DNA of 64,000 nt from Acidipropionibacterium acidipropionici (lineage in GTDB: Bacteria; Actinomycetota; Actinomycetes; Propionibacteriales; Propionibacteriaceae): NCBI RefSeq assembly GCF_001441165.1, contig NZ_CP013126.1, positions 62,001 to 126,000 on the forward strand, in the 5' to 3' direction. The notes under the pieces were generated by a model. It did not search any database. It was not told the DNA's origin and saw nothing but the letters and a program-made list of their open reading frames with translations. The stretch's first letter is position 1. Each line of letters opens with the position of its first letter. Below are positions 1 to 9,719 of the stretch, piece by piece. Position numbers and translations under genes: made by a program.

Positions 1-64
1 GGCCTGCCCCGGAGACGAACCGATCGGTCGGCGTGCCGGGCGGGATGGTGTCGGGAGGGGTCAC
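1..64 (-). CDS. possible 5' end of an unidentified gene running off the window
   Basis: A minus-strand frame opens with GTG at 64-62 and stays open for 21 codons to the window edge; it begins V-T-P-P-D-T-I-P-P-G. A TACTGT stretch just upstream could be a -10 element of a leaderless transcript, which is common in actinobacteria. The fragment is too short to identify, and the call rests only on the open frame and its position divergent from the lipoprotein gene. Confidence 0.25.
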   Translation of the reverse strand, partial: MTPPDTIPPGTPTDRFVSGAG

Positions 65-257
65 ATCAGGCACAGTATCGCCGGGACTCCACCGGGCCAG
101 ATTCCGGAGATCCCGTCTCGTCTCGAGGCATGGGTTTTTCCGGAGAACCCGGTGGTTTCCAGTTGCTTTTCCCGTCTTCTGGTCAGTTGTGCGTTGTTCT
201 TCCCGGTCGTTCCACAGAACCTTCCCTTCGAGCCACCCATGCGCATAGCTTCCCGCC

Positions 258-827
258 ATGAATCGCACACGAACGACGACGTTCCTCCCCCGGATCATCC
301 TCCTCGCCGCGCTGCCCGCTCTGGGGCTGGTCGGCTGCACTCCCCAGAATGACTCGCCGCCACCGGCCACCTCCACGTCCCGGGCTCCCTCGGCGGCGAC
401 GTCGGCGACCGGGGACCCGATGGGCACCGCCTACGCCGAGCGCCGGGCGACCCTGGACGACACCGCGATGAAGCTCGAGATCTTCCCGATCCGGCGCTCC
501 GGCAAGGTCGCGACGCTCACCGCCAGGCTCACCATCGAGAGGGCGACCACCGACGTTCAGGGGTTTCTGTCCCCGTTGAGCCGGACGCGGGCGATCACCG
601 ATCCGGCACCGGCCGGATTCACCCTGGTCGCCCGCGAGGAGGGCAAGGCCTATCTGCCGGCGGAGGACTCGGACAGGCACCCGATGTGCAGTCCGACGAT
701 CGACAGTGTGGAGACCGGCGACGTCATGATCGTCTCCTGCCTGTTCGGGGCGCCAGAGCCCTCGACCACCGCCGTCGACGTGCAGGTCGTCACCTTCGGG
801 AATTACCATGCGGTCCCGCTGGCCTGA
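258..827 (+). CDS. putative secreted lipoprotein
   Basis: The 189-residue product starts with a basic n-region and a hydrophobic stretch ending in a lipobox (L-V-G-C, Cys near residue 26), so it should be lipidated and anchored on the outer face of the membrane. A Pro/Ser/Thr-rich linker follows, then a domain of about 130 residues with no family I recognise. Two later Cys residues (in M-C-S-P and S-C-L-F) could form a disulfide. Its end overlaps the OmpA-like gene by 20 bases, so the two are probably co-translated and may work together at the envelope. ATG was chosen because it gives the intact signal peptide. Confidence 0.75.
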   Translation: MNRTRTTTFLPRIILLAALPALGLVGCTPQNDSPPPATSTSRAPSAATSATGDPMGTAYAERRATLDDTAMKLEIFPIRRSGKVATLTARLTIERATTDVQGFLSPLSRTRAITDPAPAGFTLVAREEGKAYLPAEDSDRHPMCSPTIDSVETGDVMIVSCLFGAPEPSTTAVDVQVVTFGNYHAVPLA

Positions 828-1419
828 GGGCGCCGTCGTGGCGAGGGTGGCGCTGGCCTCCGGGCTGGTCCTCCTCCTCGGTGTCCTGGTGAGTGCCGAG
901 GGCGGCGAGGCCGTGGCCGCTCACCGTGTGCCGTTCCCGGCGAGGACGACGACTCCCGAGCCTTTCGGGGAGCCGGCGTCCCTTCCGACGATCGACCTGG
1001 TCTCGCGCACCGTGACCCTCGTTCCCGTCACCAAGGACCTCGGCGATGCGGCCGAGGAGAGACCCTCGGGGACCGCCTACGACGTCCGGCTCAACGCCAA
1101 CGTGCTCTTCGCCAAGGACTCCGCCGTGATCCGGCCGCAGGTCTCGGCGCGGCTGGCGCAGATCACCGCGGAGCTGAAGAGGCGTGGGCCGGGGGCGGTG
1201 ACCATCACCGGGTACACCGACGACCTGGGGTCCGAGGAGCACGGCCTGGTGCTCTCGCGCCAACGGGCGGCGGCGGTCCGGGCGGTCCTGGAGCCGGAAC
1301 TGCCCGGGTACCGGATCACGAGCCTCGGAAAGGGCGAGGCCGACCCGCTGGTGCCGAACAAGGACGAGACGTCCCGGGCGAGGAACCGGCGGGTCGAGGT
1401 CCATTACGAGAAGTCCTGA
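808..1419 (+). CDS. OmpA-family peptidoglycan-binding protein
   Basis: The 203-residue protein has an N-terminal hydrophobic segment (about residues 10-30, signal peptide or anchor). Residues 90-200 form an OmpA/MotB C-terminal domain, shown by V-L-F-A-K-D-S-A, the I-T-G-Y-T-D-D-L-G motif, an L-S-x-x-R-A-A-A-V helix and the terminal N-R-R-V-E-V. Domains of this family bind meso-diaminopimelate-type peptides of peptidoglycan. In a Gram-positive lineage it probably tethers an envelope complex to the wall. It overlaps the preceding lipoprotein gene by 20 bases, so the pair likely forms one operon, and a strong palindrome follows the stop. Confidence 0.85.
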   Translation: MRSRWPEGAVVARVALASGLVLLLGVLVSAEGGEAVAAHRVPFPARTTTPEPFGEPASLPTIDLVSRTVTLVPVTKDLGDAAEERPSGTAYDVRLNANVLFAKDSAVIRPQVSARLAQITAELKRRGPGAVTITGYTDDLGSEEHGLVLSRQRAAAVRAVLEPELPGYRITSLGKGEADPLVPNKDETSRARNRRVEVHYEKS

Positions 1420-1423
1420 CGTG

Positions 1424-1469
1424 GCTCTGTCGAGTTGATGCCAGATGACCAGCATCAACTCGACAGAGC
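1424..1469. repeat. palindrome, copy 1, upstream of the orphan nuclease gene
   Basis: Two perfect 18-base arms (1424-1441 and 1452-1469) flank a 10-base loop. The core TGTCGAGTTGATG and its complement recur in the palindrome at 2442-2491, and both loops contain ATGACCA. The hairpin could act as a terminator for the OmpA-like gene. The near-identical copy on the other side of the next gene suggests a mobile or boundary role as well. Confidence 0.85.
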
Positions 1470-1496
1470 TCGAGGGGTCCGGAAGGAGGAGCCGCC

Positions 1497-2429
1497 ATGA
1501 AACCTCGGACAGTGGTCCCTGCGGAGCTCATCGGCATCGCGCGGTTCCAGAGCGGTGTCGTGAGCCGGCAGCAGGCTCTTGAGGCGGGGCTGACCCATGT
1601 CGGCGTGCGCGGCCTGGTCGGGACCGGTCGCTGGAAGCCCATCGCGCGCGGCATCTACAGCATGGGCGAAGTGAGGTGGGAGCAGCTGCTGTGGGCCGGA
1701 GTCCTCATCGGCGGCCCGGGCTCAACGGTCGGCGGGCTGGCCGCGGCCCATCAACTGGGCATCGCGCCTCAACCGGAGGTCATCGACATCTGGGCGCCGC
1801 GTGCGGCCTCGTACCGCCGAAGGGCTGCACCGAGTCCGTGGGACTTCCACCGTGGGACCCGGGCCTCGCGGGGCAATCCTCCGCATCTGAGCGTCGAGGA
1901 GACGGTCCTCGACCTCTGCTCGACCTGCGGTCCGGACGGCATCACAGCATGGATAGGCAAGGCCGTCGGAGGGTGGCTCACCACTCCCGACCGGATCCTC
2001 GCCGCGCTGGAGCGGACACCCAATCTGAGGAACCGGAAGCTCATCGGGGAGTGCCTCGGGGTGGTGGCCGGCGGTTCGAACAGCGCTTTGGAGGCGCGTT
2101 ACCGGCGCGATGTCGAGCAGGCGCACGGGCTTCCGATCGGGACCAGGCAGAAGTCGGTGTCGTCAGGCACGGCGTCGGATGTGGTCTACCAGGAGTACGG
2201 CACCATCGCCGAACTCGATGGGAAACTCGGGCACCGCGGGGACGGGGAGGTCCGCGACGCGTGGCGGGACTCGAAGCACCTGCTGCTGGGCTTCGTGACG
2301 CTGCGCTTCGGCTGGGCCGATGTCACCGGGCGGCCGTGCGAGGTGGCGGCCCGGGTCCCAGATGTGCTGCGGATGCGCGGATGGGATGGTGTTCCCCAGC
2401 TGTGCCCCGATTGTCTCCACGTCGCATGA
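1497..2429 (+). CDS. orphan AbiEi-type / DUF559 (Vsr-like) nuclease-domain protein
   Basis: The 310-residue protein begins with a winged-helix region (about residues 10-55: S-R-Q-Q-A-L-E-A-G then R-G-I-Y) like the AbiEi antitoxin N-terminus. The C-terminal half (about 215-300) resembles the Vsr/DUF559 endonuclease fold, with I-A-E-L-D-G-K-L-G-H and L-R-F-G-W-A-D-V. The candidate acidic residues E and D in AELDG are present. Such genes are common orphans in actinobacteria and their function is unproven; no AbiEii-like nucleotidyltransferase toxin is adjacent. A ribosome site GGAGGAG precedes the ATG. The gene is bounded by near-identical palindromes at 1424-1469 and 2442-2491. Confidence 0.7.
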   Translation: MKPRTVVPAELIGIARFQSGVVSRQQALEAGLTHVGVRGLVGTGRWKPIARGIYSMGEVRWEQLLWAGVLIGGPGSTVGGLAAAHQLGIAPQPEVIDIWAPRAASYRRRAAPSPWDFHRGTRASRGNPPHLSVEETVLDLCSTCGPDGITAWIGKAVGGWLTTPDRILAALERTPNLRNRKLIGECLGVVAGGSNSALEARYRRDVEQAHGLPIGTRQKSVSSGTASDVVYQEYGTIAELDGKLGHRGDGEVRDAWRDSKHLLLGFVTLRFGWADVTGRPCEVAARVPDVLRMRGWDGVPQLCPDCLHVA

Positions 2430-2441
2430 CCGGAGTCGCGC

Positions 2442-2491
2442 GGGCTGTGTCGAGTTGATGCGGAATGACCAACATCAACTCGACACAGCCC
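2442..2491. repeat. palindrome, copy 2, downstream of the orphan nuclease gene
   Basis: Perfect 19-base arms (2442-2460 and 2473-2491) surround a 12-base loop and start 12 bases after the nuclease-gene stop. The arms match copy 1 except at the outer end. The hairpin lies between two convergent genes, so it can serve as a bidirectional terminator for this gene and for groEL. Confidence 0.85.
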
Positions 2492-2596
2492 CGGGGAAAG
2501 ACGAGGACGGTGGCCCTGCGCCGCAGAATCGCGTCACGCAGAGCCACCGCCGGGGGCTCGAAGGGGGTTGCCCCCTCGCCCATCAGAGGACCGGGA

Positions 2597-4396
<1,800 letters not shown>

Positions 4397-4404
4397 TCAC
4401 GACG

Positions 4405-4431
4405 GTGGCACTCTCACTGGGCGAGTGCCAA
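4405..4431. promoter_or_regulatory. CIRCE operator 1 (HrcA site)
   Basis: GTGGCACTC and GAGTGCCAA are separated by exactly nine bases, matching the CIRCE consensus TTAGCACTC-N9-GAGTGCTAA with two changes in the left arm and one in the right. It lies between the promoter and groEL. Confidence 0.9.
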
Positions 4432-4436
4432 CATCA

Positions 4437-4465
4437 TTTTTAGCACTCGACCCAAGGGAGTGCAA
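4437..4465 (-). promoter_or_regulatory. groEL promoter (-35/-10)
   Basis: On the minus strand TTGCAC (4465-4460) and TAAAAA (4442-4437) are separated by 17 bases, a good housekeeping sigma-factor promoter. The -35 box and the edge of the -10 box lie within the upstream CIRCE element, so HrcA binding should block polymerase. Confidence 0.6.
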
Positions 4466-4466
4466 A
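4440..4466. promoter_or_regulatory. CIRCE operator 2 (HrcA site)
   Basis: TTAGCACTC and GAGTGCAAA are separated by nine bases; the left arm is a perfect CIRCE half-site. The element overlaps the predicted groEL -35 region, so it is probably the stronger repressor site. Confidence 0.92.
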
Positions 4467-4474
4467 GAGTCGGC

Positions 4475-4753
4475 TCACTCGAGCCGGTCGGCGGAGCGGG
4501 CGGCGCGACGCTGGTCACGGACCCTCCTCAGCCTGCCGATGAGGGCCGGGGAATGGGCGGCCGCCGCGGGATCGTCGAGGAGCTCGTTGAGACGCTGGTG
4601 ATATCTGGGGGACGAGATGCCCAACCGGTCCCGGATCAGGGCCTCCTTGTCGCCGGTGATCCGGCCGAGCTGCCAGTCCTCCTCCATCTCGAGCAGAGCG
4701 GCGTCGGAGGACGCCAGGTCGTCATCGGGATGCTGCTGGGAGGCGTCGGTCAT
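4475..4753 (-). CDS. DUF3263 family small protein
   Basis: The 92-residue product has the DUF3263 pattern: an acidic N-terminus, then L-L-E-M-E-E-D-W and a helical segment [17 protein letters not shown]. This resembles a short sigma-factor or HTH-like fold common in actinobacteria. Function is unknown; DNA binding is an inference from the helical pattern. The ATG at 4753 fits the family N-terminus better than the longer upstream frame. It points the same way as groEL and ends 9 bases before the CIRCE region. Confidence 0.7.
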   Translation of the reverse strand: MTDASQQHPDDDLASSDAALLEMEEDWQLGRITGDKEALIRDRLGISSPRYHQRLNELLDDPAAAAHSPALIGRLRRVRDQRRAARSADRLE

Positions 4754-4897
4754 CACCGGGAAAGTGTATTCGGCGGGTCCTCCCGCCCTCTCACAGCTCA
4801 GACTCAATGGTGTTGTGGGTAGGACCTGTCATCATGGACGGTGAGGGCCGCCGCGACGATGCGATGACCTGGCCCTGACGATTTGGAGGGAACCTCG

Positions 4898-6079
4898 ATG
4901 GAGCGGCTGTCCGGCAGCATCAGGAACTACGCCTGGGGGTCGATGGACGCGATACCCCGCATTCTGGGCCGGGAACCGGACGGTCTTCCCCAGGCCGAGT
5001 ACTGGCTGGGGAGCTACGAGTCCGCCCCCTCCTCGGCCGCCGAGCAGTCCCTCCTCGATCGCCTCGGGGCCCATCCCGAGGAGCTCGGTGACGCGAACCG
5101 CGAACACTTCGGCGACCGCCTGCCCTTCCTGCTGAAGATCCTCTCCGCCGCCAAACCGCTCAGCCTCCAGGCCCACCCCGACCGAACGGCCGCCGGCGAG
5201 GGGCACGCGCGGTCCCTGGCGGCCGGTGTCGAGGCAGATCAGCGCACCTTCGTCGACGAGTGGCCCCGCCCCGAGCTCATGGTGGCGCTCAGCGAGGTCG
5301 AGGCCCTGTACGGATTCCGGGATCCGCTGCACACCCGCAAGCTCTTCGACGCCCTGGGCACCAGGACCTCACTGGATCCTGTGCTCGGGCCCCTCACCGA
5401 GAGGTCGGGCTCCGCCGCAATGGCAGAGGTCTTCCTGGACACGCTGACGGTCGACGCGAAGCGACGGGCGATGGCTCGCGAGGTGGTCTCGGCCGCCGTC
5501 AACCACGTCGGGGAGGACTCCGACCTGGGCGAGTTCTGCCGCACCGCCGTCGAGCTGGACGAGCACCGCCCGGACGACTCCACGATCCTCGCCGCACTGC
5601 TGCTCAACCGCGTCCATCTGTCGCCCGGGCAGGCGCTGAGGGTGCCGCCGGGAACCCTCCACACCTACCTGTCGGGCACCGGCGTCGAGATCTCGGCGAA
5701 CTCCAACAACATCGTGCGCGGCGGCCTCACCGACAAGCTCATCGACGTCGACGCGCTCATCAGCATCGTCAACTTCAACCCCTGCGGGGCCGGCGTCGTC
5801 GAACCCGTCGGCGACGGAGTGATCGACGAGTACCCCACCGATTTCCCCGAGTGCCGGCTGTGGGCGCTGCATCTGCGTCCCGGGCACGCACCGATCCTCC
5901 CGGCCACCGACGGCCCCAGGATCCTGCTGGTGATCGGCGGGCACGCGGTGTGCTCGAGCTCGGCGGGCACCGAGGAGACCGTGGGCGGTCACGCGCTGTG
6001 GATCCCGGCCGGCGAGCAGGTCCAGGTGCAGGGCAACTGCGACGGTTTCCTGGCGGGAGTCGGGACGCCGCAGGAGTGA
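4898..6079 (+). CDS. manA: mannose-6-phosphate isomerase, class I
   Basis: This 393-residue type I phosphomannose isomerase interconverts mannose-6-phosphate and fructose-6-phosphate in the cytosol. The signature is intact: N-Y-A-W-G-S near the start, the zinc-binding L-Q-A-H-P-D at about residue 92, a Glu in the R-P-E-L-M region, and the P-P-G-T-L-H-T-Y loop with its zinc His at about 255. The ATG at 4898 is preceded by GGAGGG at a 7-base spacing and was preferred over TTG at 4883. luxS follows 37 bases downstream and may share the transcript. Confidence 0.95.
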   Translation: MERLSGSIRNYAWGSMDAIPRILGREPDGLPQAEYWLGSYESAPSSAAEQSLLDRLGAHPEELGDANREHFGDRLPFLLKILSAAKPLSLQAHPDRTAAGEGHARSLAAGVEADQRTFVDEWPRPELMVALSEVEALYGFRDPLHTRKLFDALGTRTSLDPVLGPLTERSGSAAMAEVFLDTLTVDAKRRAMAREVVSAAVNHVGEDSDLGEFCRTAVELDEHRPDDSTILAALLLNRVHLSPGQALRVPPGTLHTYLSGTGVEISANSNNIVRGGLTDKLIDVDALISIVNFNPCGAGVVEPVGDGVIDEYPTDFPECRLWALHLRPGHAPILPATDGPRILLVIGGHAVCSSSAGTEETVGGHALWIPAGEQVQVQGNCDGFLAGVGTPQE

Positions 6080-6116
6080 TCGTGTCCGAGATGGCATGAC
6101 GCGACATGATGGGGGC

Positions 6117-6581
6117 ATGGCACAGAAGATGAATGTGGAGAGCTTCAACCTCGATCACACCAAGGTGGCCGCCCCCTTCGTGCGGATCGCCGACGTCAAG
6201 CACCTGCCCAAGGGCGACACACTCACCAAGTACGACGTGCGGTTCTGCCAGCCCAACAAGGCCCACCTGGAGATGCCGGCCGTCCACTCCGTCGAGCACT
6301 CCTTCGCCGAGTGCGTCCGCAATCACTCCGACGCCGTCATCGACTTCGGGCCGATGGGCTGCCAGACGGGCTTCTACCTCATCATGGCGGGTGAGCCCGA
6401 TGTGCCTGCCACCTGCGAGCTCGTGGAGGCCACCTTCAACGACATCCTCGAGCTGGACGCCGTCCCGGCCGCCAATGAGACCCAGTGCGGATGGGGAGCC
6501 CACCACAGCCTGGAGGCCGCTCAGGATGCTGTCCGGGGAATGCTGGCGCACCGATCGGAGTGGGAGCAGGTGATGGCCTGA
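6117..6581 (+). CDS. luxS: S-ribosylhomocysteine lyase LuxS
   Basis: LuxS cleaves S-ribosylhomocysteine to homocysteine and the AI-2 precursor DPD, in the activated-methyl cycle. The 154-residue protein has the expected length and metal site: H-S-V-E-H (HxxEH), the catalytic Cys in M-G-C-Q-T-G-F-Y, and the third ligand Cys in E-T-Q-C-G-W-G. Metabolic recycling is certain from the family; a signalling role is not shown here. ATG at 6117 is used because the seven codons before it are not LuxS-like. In this region homocysteine could feed later methionine synthesis, with metB at 62289. Confidence 0.96.
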   Translation: MAQKMNVESFNLDHTKVAAPFVRIADVKHLPKGDTLTKYDVRFCQPNKAHLEMPAVHSVEHSFAECVRNHSDAVIDFGPMGCQTGFYLIMAGEPDVPATCELVEATFNDILELDAVPAANETQCGWGAHHSLEAAQDAVRGMLAHRSEWEQVMA

Positions 6582-6613
6582 GGGCCGTGCGACCCGCGAG
6601 GATCGCCGTCTGA

Positions 6614-6689
6614 TGGAGCCTGTGACAGGAATCGAACCCGCGACCATCGCTTTACAAGAGCGGCGCTCTACCTACTGAGCTACACAGGC
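6614..6689 (-). tRNA. tRNA-Thr (anticodon UGU)
   Basis: On the minus strand the cloverleaf is clear: a seven-pair acceptor stem (GCCTGTG with CACAGGC), D-arm GCTC...GAGC, anticodon loop CTTGTAA giving UGU, and the T-loop TTCGATT. The discriminator base is U, and a 3' CCA is encoded at 6616-6614. The base pair closing the anticodon stem looks mismatched (C-A). Confidence 0.95.
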
Positions 6690-6750
6690 GCAGCCCCGCG
6701 GGGCCACGTCACATTCTGACAGGCCGAGGCCGGGCTGGGAAATCCGGCTC

Positions 6751-7503
6751 TCAGGGGCGGCGCGCCTCGATGAGATGCCTGGTGGAATGGGCGATGAACG
6801 GCCCGTCGGTCCTGATCCGCTCGTGGAGGGCGCGCAACCTGTCCCGGCAGCCGTCGACGGTGAATCCCGGCACCCACCAGATCACCTTGCGCAGCAGGTA
6901 GACGACGGCGGCGACGTCGTGGATCTCGATGCGCAGCCGTGCGGTCCTCAGGTCGACGATCTCCAGTCCGGCCGCCACGGCGTCGGCCGCCTCATCGTCG
7001 GGATGCCGGGCCCGTCTGGCCTGCGGCTGGGGACCCATCATGAACTCGATGAGTTCGAAGACGCTCGACGGACCGACGTGCTGGGCCACATAGCTGCCGC
7101 CGTGCCGCAGCACGCGGGCGATCTCCTCCCACCAGATGGTGGCCGGGTGACGGCTGGTGACCAGGTCGAAGGCCTCGTCGGCGAAGGGCAACGGCGGCTC
7201 GTCGGGATCGGCGACCACCACGACGCCGCGGGGGTGCAGCAGCTTCGTGGCCCTGGCCAGGTTCGGCGGCCAGGACTCGGTCGCCACCGCGGTGGGAGGA
7301 AAGGCGGGCGCCTCGGAGAGCACCTCTCCCCCACCGGTCTGGATGTCCAGGGACGCCGTCGCGGTGGCCAGGCGCTCGCCGAGGAGCCGCGCATATCCCC
7401 AGGGCGGGCGCTCCTCGGTGGCGCGGCCCTCCAGCCAGGAGAAGTCCCAGCCCGAGACGTCGGCCGATGCGCCCTCCTCGATCAGGTGTTCGAAGTCGTC
7501 CAT
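6751..7503 (-). CDS. class I SAM-dependent methyltransferase, last gene of the cobT operon
   Basis: The 250-residue protein has a class I methyltransferase core: L-D-I-Q-T-G-G-G-E (motif I, about residues 52-60), V-V-V-A-D-P-D (motif II), and F-D-L-V-T-S-R-H with E-I-A-R-V-L-R-H-G-G (motifs IV and V). The substrate is unknown. It starts 7 bases after the btuF-like stop, so it belongs to the riboswitch-led cobT-cobU-cobS operon, yet no cobalamin step needs it. The ATG at 7503 follows GAGGTG; a GTG at 7509 is an alternative. Association with corrinoid metabolism is inferred only from position. Confidence 0.75.
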   Translation of the reverse strand: MDDFEHLIEEGASADVSGWDFSWLEGRATEERPPWGYARLLGERLATATASLDIQTGGGEVLSEAPAFPPTAVATESWPPNLARATKLLHPRGVVVVADPDEPPLPFADEAFDLVTSRHPATIWWEEIARVLRHGGSYVAQHVGPSSVFELIEFMMGPQPQARRARHPDDEAADAVAAGLEIVDLRTARLRIEIHDVAAVVYLLRKVIWWVPGFTVDGCRDRLRALHERIRTDGPFIAHSTRHLIEARRP

Positions 7504-7510
7504 GGGCACC

Positions 7511-8281
7511 TCAGCGGATGGCGTCGATGAGTTGAGAGCGCGCCCCGACCATCGAGGGCCCGTACCAGGCGAGCTTCTGCCCGTCGACCAGCCTCACGTC
7601 GGCCCCGGGGAAGGCCTCGGGGCCGTCATCGGCGGTGAAGTGGTACGGCTCGTCGGGCAGCACGATCCGATCGGCGCCCAGACCGCGCAGCACCTCCAGG
7701 TCGACGTGCGGGTAGCGGGTGCCGTCGTCCGGCAGATCCACCAGCTCAACCCCGCAGTGACGCAGCAGGTCGGCGATGTAGGTGCCCGGCCCGGCGCACA
7801 TCCAGGGATCCCGCCAGATCGGGACGACCGCTCGCAGCACCGGCCCGGGGGCCGGAGCGCTCCACTCCCGACGGGCCCGGCCGAGCCAGTCCGGTTCGGT
7901 GACGCCCATCGCCCCGAACAGCCGGGCCAGGCTGGACACCGCCTCCTCGGCCCCGTCGATGCTCGTCACCCACACCGGCAGCCCCGCTTCGCGCAGGGCG
8001 TCGACGTCGAACTGCCGGTTCTCCTCCCGGTTGGCGACGATGAGGTCGGGCTCCAGGGTGGCGATGGCCTCGCGGTTCGGGTTCTTGGTGCCCCGCACCC
8101 GCGCCACCGCGTGCCCGGCCCGCTCCCCGATGTCAGTCGGGCGGATGCACCAGTCGGTGCATCCCACCAGCCGCTCGGGGCAGGTCAGCGCGATGGCCTC
8201 CGTGATGGAGGGCACCAGGCTCACGATGCGAACGGCAGGGTTGTTGAGTTCGACAGGGGTTGCGAGGTCGTCGAGGGTCAC
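7511..8281 (-). CDS. helical-backbone metal/corrinoid-binding protein, BtuF-like, no signal peptide
   Basis: The 256-residue protein has the BtuF/FepB-type fold signature: an early R-I-V-S-L-V-P-S-I-T-E motif, G-T-K-N-P-N, the L-E-P-D-L-I-V-A-N segment and a C-terminal lobe with V-D-G-Q. Relatives bind cobalamin or iron chelates outside the cell for ABC importers. Here the GTG start at 8281 overlaps the cobS stop (GTGA), and no signal peptide or lipobox precedes the domain, so the product should be cytosolic. No BtuCD-like permease or ATPase is adjacent. A role as an intracellular corrinoid-binding protein is possible but unproven. Confidence 0.75.
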   Translation of the reverse strand: MTLDDLATPVELNNPAVRIVSLVPSITEAIALTCPERLVGCTDWCIRPTDIGERAGHAVARVRGTKNPNREAIATLEPDLIVANREENRQFDVDALREAGLPVWVTSIDGAEEAVSSLARLFGAMGVTEPDWLGRARREWSAPAPGPVLRAVVPIWRDPWMCAGPGTYIADLLRHCGVELVDLPDDGTRYPHVDLEVLRGLGADRIVLPDEPYHFTADDGPEAFPGADVRLVDGQKLAWYGPSMVGARSQLIDAIR

Positions 8282-9156
8282 GCCCCCCACAGTAGGGCCG
8301 CCCCGATGGCCATCAGAGCCCAGGCGACGCACTGCGTCGTCTCATTGAGGGATCCGAAGGTGTCGCCGGTCATCCCGCCGAGCCGGCGAATCAGATGACG
8401 CGACCACCCCTGGGCCCATCCCAGGGCCAGTGCGCAGGCCGCGACGACGAGCACGGCGCCCGTCCAGCCGGCGACCAGCCATCCCAGACCGGCCCACACC
8501 AGCCCCAGGACGGCGAGGTTCACGGCGGCCGCCCGGGGGGCGGTCACTCCGGCCACCAGCGATCCGAAGCCACCGGGCCGGGCGCAGGGCACGCTCGGGA
8601 GGGTGGCCAGCAGGATCGAGGCGCGTCCGACCGCCGGGCCGACGAGGATCAGCAGGCCGACCCGCCACCAGGCCCCGGATCCGAGACCGGCGGAGGTGGC
8701 GGTGAGGCTGGTGAGCGATCCCAGATCGATGAGCAGCACCATGAGGAGGCTGATGACGCCCATCGGCCCGATGTCGGACTGCTTCATGACGGCCAGCGCC
8801 TGGTCGGCGGGCTTGCGGGAGGCCAGCCCGTCGGCGGTGTCGGCGACCCCGTCGAGGTGGAAGCCGCCGGTCGCCCCGGCCAGCCAGCCCAGGGCCAGCA
8901 CCCCGGCCAGCCAGGATCCGGCGCCGGCGGCGAGCACTCCCCCGGCGACCAGTCCGGCGACGACCCCCAGCAGCATGCCCATCCAGGGGAAGGCGCGGAT
9001 CGCCCGGGTCGCCACTGTGCGGTCGATCCTGAGCAGCACCGGGGCGGGGATGATCGAGAAGAGCGCGAAGGCCGCCACGATGCCCAGCGCCGGACCGGGG
9101 ATGCGGGCCGGCCTCGGCCTCTCGATGCGGTGGGTGGGCTCGTCGTCAGCGCTCAT
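8278..9156 (-). CDS. cobS: adenosylcobinamide-GDP ribazoletransferase (cobalamin synthase)
   Basis: CobS joins alpha-ribazole (or its phosphate) to adenosylcobinamide-GDP at the membrane, giving adenosylcobalamin or its phosphate. The 292-residue product shows the family motif G-F-H-L-D-G-V-A-D-T-A-D-G-L near residue 95 and several hydrophobic helices. ATG at 9156 was chosen because GAGGTGG precedes it and because it overlaps the cobU stop as ATGA. The gene is third in the riboswitch-led cobT-cobU-cobS group and overlaps the btuF-like gene downstream. Confidence 0.95.
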   Translation of the reverse strand: MSADDEPTHRIERPRPARIPGPALGIVAAFALFSIIPAPVLLRIDRTVATRAIRAFPWMGMLLGVVAGLVAGGVLAAGAGSWLAGVLALGWLAGATGGFHLDGVADTADGLASRKPADQALAVMKQSDIGPMGVISLLMVLLIDLGSLTSLTATSAGLGSGAWWRVGLLILVGPAVGRASILLATLPSVPCARPGGFGSLVAGVTAPRAAAVNLAVLGLVWAGLGWLVAGWTGAVLVVAACALALGWAQGWSRHLIRRLGGMTGDTFGSLNETTQCVAWALMAIGAALLWGA

Positions 9157-9719
9157 GCCCACCTCTTCGGGATCCCGGCCACGCACACCCACACCTCGTC
9201 GCAGGCGGCCGCAACGGCGGCATTGAGACGGCCGAGCTCGTCGCGGAAGATCCGTCCGGCCGGGGTCTCGGGGACGACCCCCATGCCGACCTCGTTGGAG
9301 ACGAGCACCAGCTCGCGTGTGGTGCGGTGGACGGCGTCGACCAGCTCGTCGACCCGGGAGCGGACGGCGTCCTGCCAGCCGTCCTCACCGGTCCAGGCTC
9401 CGGTCTCGTCGAGGATCCTGGTGATCCACACGCCGAGGCAGTCCACCAGCACCGGGGAGTCCTTGCGGTCCAGCAGCACCCCGGCGATGTCGAGGGTCTC
9501 CTCCGTCGTCCAGGATGCCGGGCGACGGGCCTGGTGGATCCGGATCCGTTCCTCCCATTCCGGGTCGTCGGGGTTGCGCGCCGATGTGGCGACGTAGGTC
9601 ACCTCCGGGAAAGTCGAGACGCGGCTCTCGGCCCATGTGGACTTCCCGGATCGTGCCCCTCCCAGGACGATCGCGCGCACCGGTCGGGTGTCGACGCGGG
9701 TCGGCTTGTAGACGGTCAC
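9153..9719 (-). CDS. cobU: adenosylcobinamide kinase / guanylyltransferase
   Basis: CobU phosphorylates adenosylcobinamide and then transfers GMP to give adenosylcobinamide-GDP. The 188-residue product has the P-loop G-G-A-R-S-G-K-S-T (about residues 20-28), the guanylylated His in R-I-R-I-H-Q-A-R-R-P, and V-S-N-E-V-G-M-G-V-V-P. The GTG start overlaps the cobT stop (GTGA), showing translational coupling, and the stop overlaps cobS (ATGA). Confidence 0.96.
   Translation of the reverse strand: MTVYKPTRVDTRPVRAIVLGGARSGKSTWAESRVSTFPEVTYVATSARNPDDPEWEERIRIHQARRPASWTTEETLDIAGVLLDRKDSPVLVDCLGVWITRILDETGAWTGEDGWQDAVRSRVDELVDAVHRTTRELVLVSNEVGMGVVPETPAGRIFRDELGRLNAAVAAACDEVWVCVAGIPKRWA

Noticed and set aside
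1497-2429. A complete AbiE toxin-antitoxin pair
   Set aside because: No AbiEii-like nucleotidyltransferase gene adjoins it; the neighbours are an OmpA-like gene and groEL.
6117-6581. LuxS as proof of quorum sensing
   Set aside because: The sequence supports only methyl-cycle recycling; no LsrB or LuxP-like receptor is present in the window.
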